From Micromonospora sp. NBC_01740 (GTDB taxonomy: Bacteria > Actinomycetota > Actinomycetes > Mycobacteriales > Micromonosporaceae): a DNA stretch of 64,000 nt. Positions 25,630 to 34,149 of the stretch are shown in pieces (position 1 is the stretch's first letter; every line of letters starts with the position of its first letter). Position numbers and translations under genes: made by a program. Location: NCBI RefSeq assembly GCF_035920365.1, contig NZ_CP109150.1, positions 186,001 to 250,000 on the forward strand, given 5' to 3'. Under the pieces are notes generated by a model that was not told the DNA's origin, ran no database searches, and saw only the letters and a list, made by a program, of their open reading frames with translations.

Positions 25630-26985
25630 GTGCAGGACATCCTCGAAGCGATCATGGCGGCGGAGGGATCCGACCAACCCGCACGGGAGCTCGCCGGGAT
25701 CGCCGGCCTGCCGGTACCCGAGACGTACCGCGGCGTGGTGGTGCGCGCCGACGAGACCCGGATGTTCGACGGCCTGGCCACCCGGGACAAGGACCCGCGC
25801 AAGGCGCTGCACGTGCAGGAGGTGCCGACGCCGGAACTGGGGCCGGGCGAGGCGCTGGTCGCGGTGATGGCGAGCGCGATCAACTACAACACGGTCTGGA
25901 CCAGCATCTTCGAGCCGCTGCCGACCTTCAAGTTCCTCGAGCGCTACGGCCGGCTCTCCGAGCTGACCCGCCGGCACGACCTGCCGTACCACGTGGTGGG
26001 CTCCGACGCCGCCGGCGTGGTGCTGCGCACCGGGCCCGGGGTGACGAAGTGGAAGGCCGGCGACGAGGTCGTCGCGCACTGCCTCTCCGTGGAGCTGGAG
26101 GACGCGGCCGGGCACGACGACACCATGCTGGATCCGCAGCAGCGGATCTGGGGCTTCGAGACCAACTTCGGCGGCCTGGCCGAGCTGTGCGTGGTCAAGG
26201 CCAACCAGCTGATGCCCAAGCCGCGCCACCTGAGCTGGGAGGAGGCGGCCAGCCCGGGGCTGGTCAACTCGACGGCGTACCGGCAGTTGGTGTCGCACCA
26301 CGGGGCGAACATGAAGCAGGGCGACGTGGTGCTGATCTGGGGCGCCTCCGGCGGCCTGGGCGGCTACGCCACCCAGATGGCGCTCAACGGCGGCGCGATC
26401 CCGGTCTGCGTGGTCTCCTCGCCGGAGAAGGCGGAGCTGTGCCGGAGGATGGGCGCCGAGCTGGTGATCGACCGCACCGCCGAGGGCTTCCGCTTCTGGA
26501 AGGACGAGCAGACCCAGGACCAGGACGAGTGGCGCCGCTTCGGCGAGCGCATCCGCGAGCTGACCGGCGGCGACGACCCGGACATCGTCTTCGAGCACCC
26601 CGGCCGGGAGACCTTCGGCGCCAGCGTCTATGTGGCCAAGAAGGGCGGCACCATCGTCACCTGCGCCTCCACCAGCGGCTACCTGCACCAGTACGACAAC
26701 CGCTACCTCTGGATGCATCTGAAGCGGATCATCGGCAGCCACTTCGCCAACTACCGCGAGGCGTGGGAGGCCAACCGGCTCGTGGCACTGGGCAAGGTCC
26801 ACCCCACCGTGTCGAAGACCTACGCGCTGGAGCAGACCGGCCAGGCCGCGTACGAGGTGCACCGCAACGCGCACCAGGGCAAGGTCGGCGTCCGCTGCCT
26901 GGCCCCGACGGACGGGCTCGGCGTACGCGACCGCGAGCTGCGCTCCCGGCACGAGGACGCGATCAACCGGTTCCGCGGCCACTGA
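25630..26985 (+). CDS. ccr: Crotonyl-CoA carboxylase/reductase
   Basis: Medium-chain reductase that reductively carboxylates crotonyl-CoA to (2S)-ethylmalonyl-CoA using NADPH and CO2; 451 residues, normal length. Visible features: CO2-pocket residues in AINYNTVW (Asn near 85), the Phe-Glu pair in WGFETNFGG and His in IGSHFANYREAWEAN. The NADPH fold is at IWGASGGLGGYATQ. These fit Ccr rather than plain enoyl reductases, which lack the Phe-Glu/His set. The GTG at 25630 has GGGAGG 5 nt upstream. It supplies ethylmalonyl-CoA for the epimerase and ethylmalonyl-CoA mutase, or as polyketide extender. Confidence 0.95.
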   Translation: MQDILEAIMAAEGSDQPARELAGIAGLPVPETYRGVVVRADETRMFDGLATRDKDPRKALHVQEVPTPELGPGEALVAVMASAINYNTVWTSIFEPLPTFKFLERYGRLSELTRRHDLPYHVVGSDAAGVVLRTGPGVTKWKAGDEVVAHCLSVELEDAAGHDDTMLDPQQRIWGFETNFGGLAELCVVKANQLMPKPRHLSWEEAASPGLVNSTAYRQLVSHHGANMKQGDVVLIWGASGGLGGYATQMALNGGAIPVCVVSSPEKAELCRRMGAELVIDRTAEGFRFWKDEQTQDQDEWRRFGERIRELTGGDDPDIVFEHPGRETFGASVYVAKKGGTIVTCASTSGYLHQYDNRYLWMHLKRIIGSHFANYREAWEANRLVALGKVHPTVSKTYALEQTGQAAYEVHRNAHQGKVGVRCLAPTDGLGVRDRELRSRHEDAINRFRGH

Positions 26986-27083
26986 CCCGAGGGACGAGGC
27001 GCCGTCGCCCATTGCGGTGAACGGCGATTGCCTTTCCGCCTAGTGTCTGACGCTCATTCGAGCGATGCCGACCATGGCGCGAC

Positions 27084-27114
27084 AAAGGGCCGCGGGGTAC
27101 TCCCGCGGCCCTTT
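27084..27114. terminator. Intrinsic terminator
   Basis: A perfect 13-bp stem (27084-27096 with 27102-27114), loop GTACT, with A-rich left and T-rich right ends. About 100 bp after the ccr stop. The rest of the 26986-27295 gap shows nothing else I can name. Confidence 0.8.
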
Positions 27115-27295
27115 TCCATGTCACGCTCCGTGCCCTCTCCCCTGTCACGCTCCGTGCCGTCCGACCCGCCCGGGACCTGCCAAGATCGGCGATCTGCCCG
27201 GTCCTCGGCGGACCCGCAGTTGACCATGTAATGAGGACACGAAAGCTCGGCACCGCTCTTGCGAAGCACCCTGGGGGGTCTGCGAGTATGTCCCA

Positions 27296-28558
27296 ATGCC
27301 CCAGCAGTCCTCCCCTCTTGCGTTCTTCGATAACGCGAACTCGCAGCCCGATTTCACCGTTGGCCTGCGCGGCTACAACACCCACCAGGTCGATGACTTC
27401 ATCGGCCGGATGACGGCCGCGCTGACCCAGTCCGAGCAGGCCCGCGCCGAGGCCGAGCAGCGGATGAACGACGCCCAGCGACGGCTCCGCCAGGCCGAGC
27501 AGCGGATGAGCGCGCTGGAGCAGAAGCTCGCCGACACCAACAAGCAGCTCGAGGAGAACAGCCGGCCCACCCTCTCCGGCCTCGGCACCCGCGTCGAGCA
27601 GATCCTGCGGCTGGCCGAGGAGCAGGCCAACGACCACCGCAACGAGGCCAAGCGCGAGTCGGAGGGCATCCTCTCCGCCGCCCGCCTCGAGGCGCGCGAG
27701 ATCACCGACAAGGCGCGCGCCGAGGCGGCGGCCATGAAGGCCAACGCCGAGCGGGAGGCGGGCAGCGTCCGCACCGCCGCCGAGCGCGAGGCCGCCGAGG
27801 TCCGCGTCCAGGCCCGGCGCGAGGCCGACACGCTGCGCGCCGACGCCGACCGGGAGACCAAGCAGCTGCGCACGGTCACCGCCCACGAGGTCGCCGAGCT
27901 GAAGTCCACCGTCGAGCGCGAGGTCGCCACCCTGCGGGCCACCGCCGAGCGGGAGATCACCCAGCAGCGGGCGAAGGCGGCCCGCGAGGCCGAGGAGAAG
28001 CGCGCCGAGGCGACCAAGCTGCTCACCGACGCCCGCGACAAGCGCGACAAGGACCTCCAGGCCCTGGAGCTCCAGCTTGCCGAGCGCCGGGAGAAGGCCG
28101 AGCGCGAGGAGTCCGAGCGGCACGCCGCGCAGGTGGCCCAGACCCAGAAGCTGGTCAGCGAGGCCGAGCAGCGGGCCCACGCCGCGCAGGAGCGGGCCAA
28201 GGAGATCGAGCAGCGCGCCGAGGCCCGCCGGGTCGAGTCGGAGCGCACCGCCAACGAGACGGTCGACAAGGCCAAGGCGCTGGCCGACAAGACGCTCACC
28301 GAGGCGAAGGCCGAGTCGAAGCGCCTGCTGACCGAGGCGCGCACCGAGGCCGAGCTGACCACCCAGGCGGCCCGTCGCGAGGTCGAGGACCTCACCCGGC
28401 AGAAGGACGCCGTCACCTCGCAGCTCGGCCAGATGCTCTCCGGCCTCGCCGGCATCGTGCCGGGCGTACCCGCCACGCCGCCGGCCGCGCCGGCCAAGCC
28501 GGAGGCGAAGAAGGCCGACAACGCCGACGAGCGGGTGGCCGCGGAGACCGCCAACTGA
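27296..28558 (+). CDS. DivIVA-like coiled-coil protein (420 residues)
   Basis: Cytoskeletal-type protein. Residues about 18-38 (PDFTVGLRGYNTHQVDDFIG) match the DivIVA N-terminal domain that binds curved membrane. Residues ~40-380 are almost unbroken heptad-like coiled coil rich in Ala, Glu, Arg and Lys, with many REAE/EREA steps. A Pro/Ala tail (VPATPPAAPAKPEAKK) follows. Actinobacterial relatives (DivIVA, FilP, Scy) organise polar growth. The ATG at 27296 lacks a good ribosome site; GAGTAT lies 6 nt before it, so it may be leaderless. It is followed by a terminator and a second protein of the same kind. Confidence 0.85.
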   Translation: MPQQSSPLAFFDNANSQPDFTVGLRGYNTHQVDDFIGRMTAALTQSEQARAEAEQRMNDAQRRLRQAEQRMSALEQKLADTNKQLEENSRPTLSGLGTRVEQILRLAEEQANDHRNEAKRESEGILSAARLEAREITDKARAEAAAMKANAEREAGSVRTAAEREAAEVRVQARREADTLRADADRETKQLRTVTAHEVAELKSTVEREVATLRATAEREITQQRAKAAREAEEKRAEATKLLTDARDKRDKDLQALELQLAERREKAEREESERHAAQVAQTQKLVSEAEQRAHAAQERAKEIEQRAEARRVESERTANETVDKAKALADKTLTEAKAESKRLLTEARTEAELTTQAARREVEDLTRQKDAVTSQLGQMLSGLAGIVPGVPATPPAAPAKPEAKKADNADERVAAETAN

Positions 28559-28592
28559 CCCGACCGACCCACCCGACCGGGGCATGATTTCC

Positions 28593-28644
28593 ACGGCGCG
28601 GGGTGACACCGGGTGACCGGTGCGCCCCGCGCCGTACGCTTTTT
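28593..28644 (+). terminator. Rho-independent terminator with T-run
   Basis: An 11-bp stem (28593-28603 with 28625-28635, ACGGCGCGGGG) encloses a second small hairpin (CACCGG-GTGA-CCGGTG), followed by ACGCTTTTT. This is the most canonical terminator in the window. It separates the two coiled-coil genes. Confidence 0.8.
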
Positions 28645-28744
28645 CCCGCCGAGCGAATTGCCCGGGCGTGTCGGCAGTGAAGTAGGTCCTATCCGGGGCG
28701 TCCGTATCGCCCCAGCCGGACTGGAGGCGTGTGAGGATGGGGGC

Positions 28745-31039
28745 ATGTCGCACGGCGAGGAACTGTTCGCTCTCGGCGGGGATGTGACCACGGAGCCCAG
28801 CTTCGAGTCCGCTCTGCGGGGGTACGAGAAACGACAGGTCGACCGGTACGTCGCTCGCGCGGAGCACGAGATCGCGGCCCTGGCGGCCGAGCGGGAACAG
28901 GCCTACACACAGATCCACAAGCTGGCCGGCCAGGTCGAGGTGCTCCAACGTGACCTCGCCCAGGCACGCAAGTCGTCCGGGGCGCTGGAGAACGTCTCCT
29001 ACCGGCACCTGGGCCCGCGGGTGGAGCAGATCCTCACCATCGCCGAGGAGCAGGCCGACGCGATCCTGGCCTCCGCCAACGAGGAGATCGAGGCTCGCCG
29101 GGCCGCCGCGGAGCACATCGTCGACGAGGCTCGCGAGCAGGCCGCCACCGCCCTCAAGGACTTCGAGATCGCGCTGGCCGCCCGCCGGACGGAGGAGGAG
29201 CGGCACACCGCGGCCCGCAGGGCCGAGGCGGACGCCGCCGTCCGCACCGCCAAGGACGAGGCCGCCCGGCTGCGCAAGGCCGCCCAGGAGGCGCTCGCGA
29301 AGGCCCAGCAGGAGGCCACCCAGCTGCGGGACGCGGCCAAGGAGATCCACCAGCGGGCCCAGCAGGAGGCGACCAAGCTGCGCGAGGCCGCCAAGGAGGT
29401 GCACGCCAAGGCGCAGCAGGAGGCCACCCAGCTGCGGGAGGCCGCCAAGGAGGTGCACGCCAAGGCCCAGCAGGAGTCCAAGCGCCTGGTCGACCAGGCC
29501 ACCGAGGCGGGCCGGGCCACCCACGCCAAGGCGCAGCGGGACGCCAAGCAGATCATCGACGACGCCGCCGGCGCCGGCCGGGCCACCCGCGAGAAGGCCC
29601 GCCAGGAGGCCGAGCGGCTCACCACCCAGGCGGCCGAGACGGCCAAGCGCAACCGCGCCGAGACCGAGGCGTACGTGCAGCGGATGCGCAGCGAGACCGA
29701 GGCGTACGTGCAGCACGCCCGGGCCCAGACGCAGCAGGAGCTGGGCGCCTGGCGGGCCGGGGTGGAGCAGGAGGTCAACAGCCGGCGCGAAGCCGCGGAC
29801 CGCGAGCTGACCCAGCGCCGCGCGGCGGCCGAGCAGGAGTTCACCAAGCGCCGCGACGAGCTGGAGAAGCAGTACAAGACCCGGCTCGCCGAGTTGGAGA
29901 AGCAGCACACGAGCCGGCACGACGAGCTGGAGTCCGGGTTCGAGTCGCGCCGCGCCGCGCTGGAGGCGGAGTACACCGCCCGGAAGAACGAGATCGAGCA
30001 GGGTGCCACCGCCGTCCGCCAGGCCGCCGAGCAGGACGCGCTGACGATGCGCCGGCAGGCCGAGGAGGAGGCCGCGGCGCTGCTCGGCCGGGCCGAGTCG
30101 GAGGCGGCCGACAAGCGCCGCAAGGCCGACGAGCACGTGGCGACGTCACGGCGGCAGTTCGAGGAGTACGCGGCCACGACGCAGCAGCACCTGGCCACCA
30201 CCCAGCAGCACCTCGCCGCCACCCAGCAGGAGGCCGCCGCCAGCCGTCAGCAGCTCGCCCAGGTGATGCTGGAGATCGCCCAGGCCCAGCAGGAGCTGGC
30301 CGACCTGCGGCAGGAGACCTGGAAGTCCCGGCAGGAGTCCGACGAGCTCCAGCGACAGGTGGCGGAGCTGCGGTTGGGTCGGCTCGCCGCGGCCGACCTG
30401 CCGGGCGGTACGGACGGCGCCGCCGCCCCGGTGGTGGCGGACGGCAAGCCGGCCACGGCGAACGGCGGCAGGCCCCGCCCCGACACGGACAAGACCTCGG
30501 CGGGCGCGGGTGCGACCCCGGTCGGCGCGGGCACGGACAAGGCGGACAGGACCCCGGCGGGCGCGGCCACGGCGGGTGCGGGCACGACCCCGACGGAAGC
30601 GGCCAAGGCGGATGCGGCCACCGCCCCGGCGGGCGCGGGCACGGCGGGCAGGACCCCGGCGGGTGCGGGCTCCGCGGACAAGGCTCCGGTCGCGGGCGGG
30701 GCGACGGGCCCCGCAGCGGCTCCGTCCTCCTCGGACGGGAAGCCCGCCGCCGGCAAGGTGGAGCCGGAGGACGCCGGGCAGCCGGCCAAGGGCCGGATCG
30801 AGCCGGCCGACGCCGGGCAGCCGGCCAACGGCAAGGCCACCGTGACCACCGTCGACGGGGGCACGGCCAGTGCCGGCGTGGACGGGGAGCCGACCGTGGC
30901 GGCGGTGCCTGGCGAGGGAGGTCGGGGCGCCACCCCGACGAAGATCACCAGCACCGGCGAGAACGGCAAGCGCCCGGCGAAGCCGACCACCGACGAGCGC
31001 AGCGCCAAGCCGAGCAAGGTCGTCGTCGAAAAGGACTGA
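28745..31039 (+). CDS. Long coiled-coil polarity protein, Scy/DivIVA-like (764 residues)
   Basis: The N-terminus (SFESALRGYEKRQVDRYVAR, residues ~19-38) resembles DivIVA. A coiled coil of about 520 residues follows, including an 18-residue unit (QQEATQLREAAKEVHAKA) three times and a stretch rich in QQHLA. The last ~180 residues are Ala/Gly/Thr/Pro/Lys-rich and probably disordered. Scy-type proteins scaffold tip-growth assemblies in streptomycetes; that role is inferred here. The ATG at 28745 is in frame with a longer open frame but is the first with DivIVA similarity, and it has GAGGATGGGGGC upstream. A terminator separates it from its smaller neighbour, so the two are independently transcribed. 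Confidence 0.82.
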   Translation: MSHGEELFALGGDVTTEPSFESALRGYEKRQVDRYVARAEHEIAALAAEREQAYTQIHKLAGQVEVLQRDLAQARKSSGALENVSYRHLGPRVEQILTIAEEQADAILASANEEIEARRAAAEHIVDEAREQAATALKDFEIALAARRTEEERHTAARRAEADAAVRTAKDEAARLRKAAQEALAKAQQEATQLRDAAKEIHQRAQQEATKLREAAKEVHAKAQQEATQLREAAKEVHAKAQQESKRLVDQATEAGRATHAKAQRDAKQIIDDAAGAGRATREKARQEAERLTTQAAETAKRNRAETEAYVQRMRSETEAYVQHARAQTQQELGAWRAGVEQEVNSRREAADRELTQRRAAAEQEFTKRRDELEKQYKTRLAELEKQHTSRHDELESGFESRRAALEAEYTARKNEIEQGATAVRQAAEQDALTMRRQAEEEAAALLGRAESEAADKRRKADEHVATSRRQFEEYAATTQQHLATTQQHLAATQQEAAASRQQLAQVMLEIAQAQQELADLRQETWKSRQESDELQRQVAELRLGRLAAADLPGGTDGAAAPVVADGKPATANGGRPRPDTDKTSAGAGATPVGAGTDKADRTPAGAATAGAGTTPTEAAKADAATAPAGAGTAGRTPAGAGSADKAPVAGGATGPAAAPSSSDGKPAAGKVEPEDAGQPAKGRIEPADAGQPANGKATVTTVDGGTASAGVDGEPTVAAVPGEGGRGATPTKITSTGENGKRPAKPTTDERSAKPSKVVVEKD
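29306..29467 (+). repeat. 54-bp coding tandem repeat, three copies
   Basis: Three in-frame 54-bp units encode QQEATxLRxAAKExHxxA, inside the coiled coil of the 28745 gene. Units 2 and 3 are nearly identical in DNA. The 18-residue period keeps an approximate heptad/hendecad phase. Confidence 0.8.
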
Positions 31040-31081
31040 CCCCGGACCGCTCCACCGCCCGACAGCTGAGGCCGTCCAGCG

Positions 31082-31129
31082 GATCTTGGTACGGCACGGC
31101 CCCTATAGGGGCCGTGCCGTACCAAGATC
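31082..31129. repeat. 48-bp perfect palindrome plus TTCG hairpin
   Basis: The sequence from 31082 (GATCTTGGTACGGCACGG...) to 31129 is a perfect 48-bp inverted repeat with no unpaired centre (CCCCTATAGGGG in the middle). CAGGAC-TTCG-GTCCTG (31131-31146), a tetraloop hairpin, follows at once. It starts 43 nt after the coiled-coil gene and may act as its terminator, but it is longer and more exact than that needs. Confidence 0.8.
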
Positions 31130-31202
31130 TCAGGACTTCGGTCCTGCCCGCACCCAGAGGGTGCGCGGAGGGGCGGCGTTGGCTGGTCCCGGTGGCCCAG
31201 CC

Positions 31203-31292
31203 GGGTCGGGTGGCACCGCCCGGGTGGGTGGCACGGCTCGGGTGGGTGGCACCGCCGGGGCGGGTGACACGGCTCAGGTGGGTGGCGCGGGC
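31203..31292 (+). repeat. 18-bp tandem repeat, five copies
   Basis: Five 18-bp units of the form CGGGTGGGTGGCACGGCT lie in the gap before the AI-2E transporter gene, ending 87 bp before its start. They are degenerate (about 80 % identical). No coding role is evident. Confidence 0.75.
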
Positions 31293-31378
31293 AAGCCTGC
31301 GGCGTACGCTCCCGGTGGGATTTCGCCGACGTGAGCCGTGGTCGGGCCGTCCCGCGGGAATCGATCCAGGGAGGTCCG

Positions 31379-32641
31379 ATGGCGGACGACGGACCGATGG
31401 CGTCGAGCGGCGACCGGGAGCCCGATCGCGCCCCGGCACCGGGCGACAGGAACCGGAAGCCGGAGCACGCCACCGCGCCCGAACACGCCGACAGGACGAC
31501 AGGCACGACAGGCACCACGGGCACGAGAGACACGACGAGCACGAGAGACACGACCGGCACGGCGGACGACGGCGAGCCGACGGGGAACGGGTCGAGCCGG
31601 TTCGGTACGCCGGGGCGGCCGCTGAAGCGCAGCAGCTTCCTGGTCGGCTTCACCGGCGCGGCCGGGGTGCTGCTCGCGTACGCCCTCTATCTGGGCGTGC
31701 GCAACGCGGCCGGCATCCTGGTCCTGGTGGTCATCGCGCTCTTCCTCGCCGTCGGCCTGCACCCCGCGGTGGTCCGGTTGCGGTCCTGGGGGCTGCCGCA
31801 CGGGCTCGCCGTGGCGGTGGTCGCGCTGACGGTCGTGCTACTCCTCTGCGGTGGCCTGTTCGCCCTGGTGCCGCCGATCGTGACGCAGAGCGGGCAGTTC
31901 ATCGAGCAGCTCCCGAGCTACCTGGAGGCGTTGCGCCGCAACGAGACGGTCAACGACCTGGTGGAGCGGTACGACCTGATGGAGCGGGTGCAGAGCGCGG
32001 CGAACGCGGACACGGTCGGTCAGGCCCTCGGCGGGGTGCTCGGCGGCGCCCAACTGATCTTCGGCACGGTCTTCCGGGGGCTGACCGTGCTGGTGTTGAC
32101 CATCTACTTCCTGGCCTACTTCGACCGGCTCCGCGACCTGGGCTACTCGCTGGTGCCCCGCTCGCGCCGGGAGCGGGTACGGCTGATCGGGGACGAGATC
32201 CTGACGAAGGTCGGCGCGTACATGGTCGGCGCGCTCAGCATCGCGGTGCTGGCCGGGGTGTCCACGTTCGTCTTCGCGTTGATCGTCGGGCTGCCGTACC
32301 CGTTCGCGCTGGCCGTGGTGGTCGCGGTGACGGACCTGATCCCGCAGATCGGCGCGACCCTCGGCGCGGTGATCGTCAGCCTGGTCGGGTTCGCCACGGA
32401 CCTGCCGGTCGGCATCGCCTGTGCGGTGTTCTTCCTGATCTACCAGCAGGTGGAGAACTACCTGATCTATCCCAAGATCATGCGCCGGTCGGTGTCGGTC
32501 AACGAGGTGGCCGCCCTGGTGGGAGCCCTGCTCGGGGTCTCCCTGCTGGGCGTGGTGGGCGCGCTGATCGCGATCCCGGCGGTGGCCGCGCTCCAGCTCA
32601 TCCTGCGGGAGGTGGTCCTGCCCCGGCAGGAGTCCCGCTGA
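31379..32641 (+). CDS. AI-2E family transporter
   Basis: Membrane protein of 420 residues. The first ~80 are disordered, with a Thr/Asp/Arg repeat (TTGTTGTRDTTSTRDTTG). The rest has about 8 hydrophobic helices in the AI-2E/TqsA/YdiK pattern: two N-terminal hairpins (about 85-145), a central soluble part (QFIEQLPSYLEALRRNETVN), and the C-terminal conserved region DLIPQIGATLGAVIVSLVGF and QVENYLIYPKIM. The substrate is not predictable; family members export autoinducer-2, Na+/H+ or other solutes. The ATG at 31379 has GGGAGG 5 nt upstream, excluding the upstream in-frame GTG. Confidence 0.87.
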   Translation: MADDGPMASSGDREPDRAPAPGDRNRKPEHATAPEHADRTTGTTGTTGTRDTTSTRDTTGTADDGEPTGNGSSRFGTPGRPLKRSSFLVGFTGAAGVLLAYALYLGVRNAAGILVLVVIALFLAVGLHPAVVRLRSWGLPHGLAVAVVALTVVLLLCGGLFALVPPIVTQSGQFIEQLPSYLEALRRNETVNDLVERYDLMERVQSAANADTVGQALGGVLGGAQLIFGTVFRGLTVLVLTIYFLAYFDRLRDLGYSLVPRSRRERVRLIGDEILTKVGAYMVGALSIAVLAGVSTFVFALIVGLPYPFALAVVVAVTDLIPQIGATLGAVIVSLVGFATDLPVGIACAVFFLIYQQVENYLIYPKIMRRSVSVNEVAALVGALLGVSLLGVVGALIAIPAVAALQLILREVVLPRQESR

Positions 32642-32662
32642 CCCCGCCCGGCCCGGCCCGAC

Positions 32663-32785
32663 CGGCCACCGGTGGACCGGGCCGCCACGGGTGAACCGGG
32701 CGGCCACGGATGGACCGGGTCGGCCACGGATGGACCGGGTCGGCCACGGCCAGACCGGTCGGCCACGGGTGGACCGGGTCGGCCG
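32663..32785. repeat. 20-bp tandem repeat, six copies
   Basis: Six units of 19-20 bp (CGGCCACGGATGGACCGGGT and variants) follow the AI-2E transporter gene. Units starting 32701 and 32721 are identical. The array lies between convergent genes. Confidence 0.75.
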
Positions 32786-32797
32786 GGCCCGCGGCGC

Positions 32798-32881
32798 GAG
32801 CGCGCGGCGGAGGGCGGGCCCGCGACGGGAGCGCGCGGCCGGAGGGCGGGTCCGCGACGCGAGCGCGCGGCCGAGGGCGGG
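32798..32881. repeat. 31/32-bp tandem repeat, about three copies
   Basis: GAGCGCGCGG cores start at 32798, 32829 and 32861, each followed by GGAGGGCGGGyCCGCGACG. The last copy runs up to the stop codon of the hydrolase gene. It directly follows the 20-bp array. Confidence 0.7.
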
Positions 32882-33691
32882 TCAGCCGGCCTGGCCGGCA
32901 GGCGGGCCGGGCACCGGGCGGTCCGCGAAGGAGGCCACCGTGCGGTCGGCGTACGCGCTGACGTCGCCGGTCTCCATCGGGCCGTCCCAGGTGGTCGGCA
33001 GCGGCACGGCGGCGGCCGGGTTGACCCGGCGGACCACCTCGTCCAGCACGGTCTCGGCGTCGCCGACCCAGAGGTGCTTCGCCCCGGGCACCCCGACCAC
33101 CTCGGCCTGCGGCACCGCCGCGAAGCGCTCCCGGGCCTCGTCGGGGCGCAGGTAGTCGTCGAACTCGGGCACCAGCGCGGTCAGCGGCTTGCCGGACTCC
33201 GTCCAGTGCTCCAGGTCGGCCGGGGCGGAGAAACGCAGCGGCGGGGAGAGCAGGATCGCCCCGACGACGGCCGGGTCGCAGCCGTACTTGAGGGTGAGGT
33301 CCGTGCCGAACGACCAGCCGAGCAGCCAGACGTTCGGCAGCTCGTGGAACTCGGCGTACTCGATGGCGGCGGCGACGTCGAAGCGCTCGCCGACCGCGTT
33401 GTCGAAGGCCCCCTCGCTGGTGCCGCGCACGCTGCTGGTCCCCCGGGTGTTGAAGCGGAGCACCGCCAGGTCGGCCAGGGCCGGCAAACGCCACGCCGCC
33501 TTGCGGAACACGTGGCTGTCCATCATCCCGCCGTGCGTCGGCAGCGGGTGCAGGCAGACGAGGGTGCCCACTGGCTCCCGGTCCAGCGGCCGGGCCAACT
33601 CGCCGACCAGCCGCAGACCGTCAGCGGTGTGCAGCTCGATGTCCTCGCGGTGCCCGGGCAGGATGGAGGACGCGCGGATCGGTGTGCTCAC
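32882..33691 (-). CDS. Alpha/beta-hydrolase (dienelactone hydrolase-like)
   Basis: Cytosolic hydrolase of 269 residues with unknown substrate. Nucleophile elbow GWSFG (near residue 126, Ser) and C-terminal catalytic His in GAKHLWVGD (near 208); CLHPLPTHGGMMDSHVFRK near residue 47 is the oxyanion region. FNTRGTSSVRGTSEG resembles the family of small alpha/beta hydrolases near the YheT/RHO groups. It starts at GTG 33691 with GTGGGG just before. The last ~20 residues (PVPGPPAGQAG) run into the repeat array. Confidence 0.83.
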   Translation of the reverse strand: MSTPIRASSILPGHREDIELHTADGLRLVGELARPLDREPVGTLVCLHPLPTHGGMMDSHVFRKAAWRLPALADLAVLRFNTRGTSSVRGTSEGAFDNAVGERFDVAAAIEYAEFHELPNVWLLGWSFGTDLTLKYGCDPAVVGAILLSPPLRFSAPADLEHWTESGKPLTALVPEFDDYLRPDEARERFAAVPQAEVVGVPGAKHLWVGDAETVLDEVVRRVNPAAAVPLPTTWDGPMETGDVSAYADRTVASFADRPVPGPPAGQAG

Positions 33692-33757
33692 CCCACCAGT
33701 CTCGCCGGTGCGGCCGGGAACCGCCGGGCGGGGCGGAAACAGCGTGATCCAGATCGC

Positions 33758-34084
33758 TCAGCCGTAGCGGGGAGCACCGCGACCGCGCTGGACGACCGGC
33801 CCACGCCGGTCGCGGGCACGCCAGCACCCGCTGTGCCAGTGCCGCCGGTCGGTCAGGTCGCCCCGCCCGTCCGCCGGCCACGCCACCAGGTGCGCCACCC
33901 CGGGCCGGATCTCCTGGTCACAGCCGGGACAGCGGTACGTCTTGGTGGACACGCCGCCGCTGATCCCGCGTACCTGCCAGTCGCCGTCGCGCCACTGCTG
34001 CACCGAGGCGACGCCCTGCCGGGCCCGGTCGGAGTCGAGGTGCGCGGCGTCATCGCGGCGGGGTCGGTTGCGACGGGGGCTCAC
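33758..34084 (-). CDS. Small zinc-ribbon-like hypothetical protein
   Basis: 108 residues. The N-terminus MSPRRNRPRR is very basic. The centre has TYRCPGCDQEIRPGVAHLVAW followed by RRHWHSGCWRAR: a CxxC pair, a His and a HxxC pair that could bind one zinc ion. Similar proteins are widespread in actinobacteria, sometimes named ATP/GTP-binding without visible P-loop; none is seen here. Start chosen at GTG 34084 because it gives the conserved SPRRNR beginning; TTG 34093 would add three residues. Role unknown, perhaps nucleic-acid binding. Confidence 0.75.
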   Translation of the reverse strand: MSPRRNRPRRDDAAHLDSDRARQGVASVQQWRDGDWQVRGISGGVSTKTYRCPGCDQEIRPGVAHLVAWPADGRGDLTDRRHWHSGCWRARDRRGPVVQRGRGAPRYG

Positions 34085-34149
34085 GCTTGCCAAGCGTACG
34101 GGCCGGCGGCGGGACCGGCCCGGGGTGGGCGGGCCGGCCCCGCCGCTGG

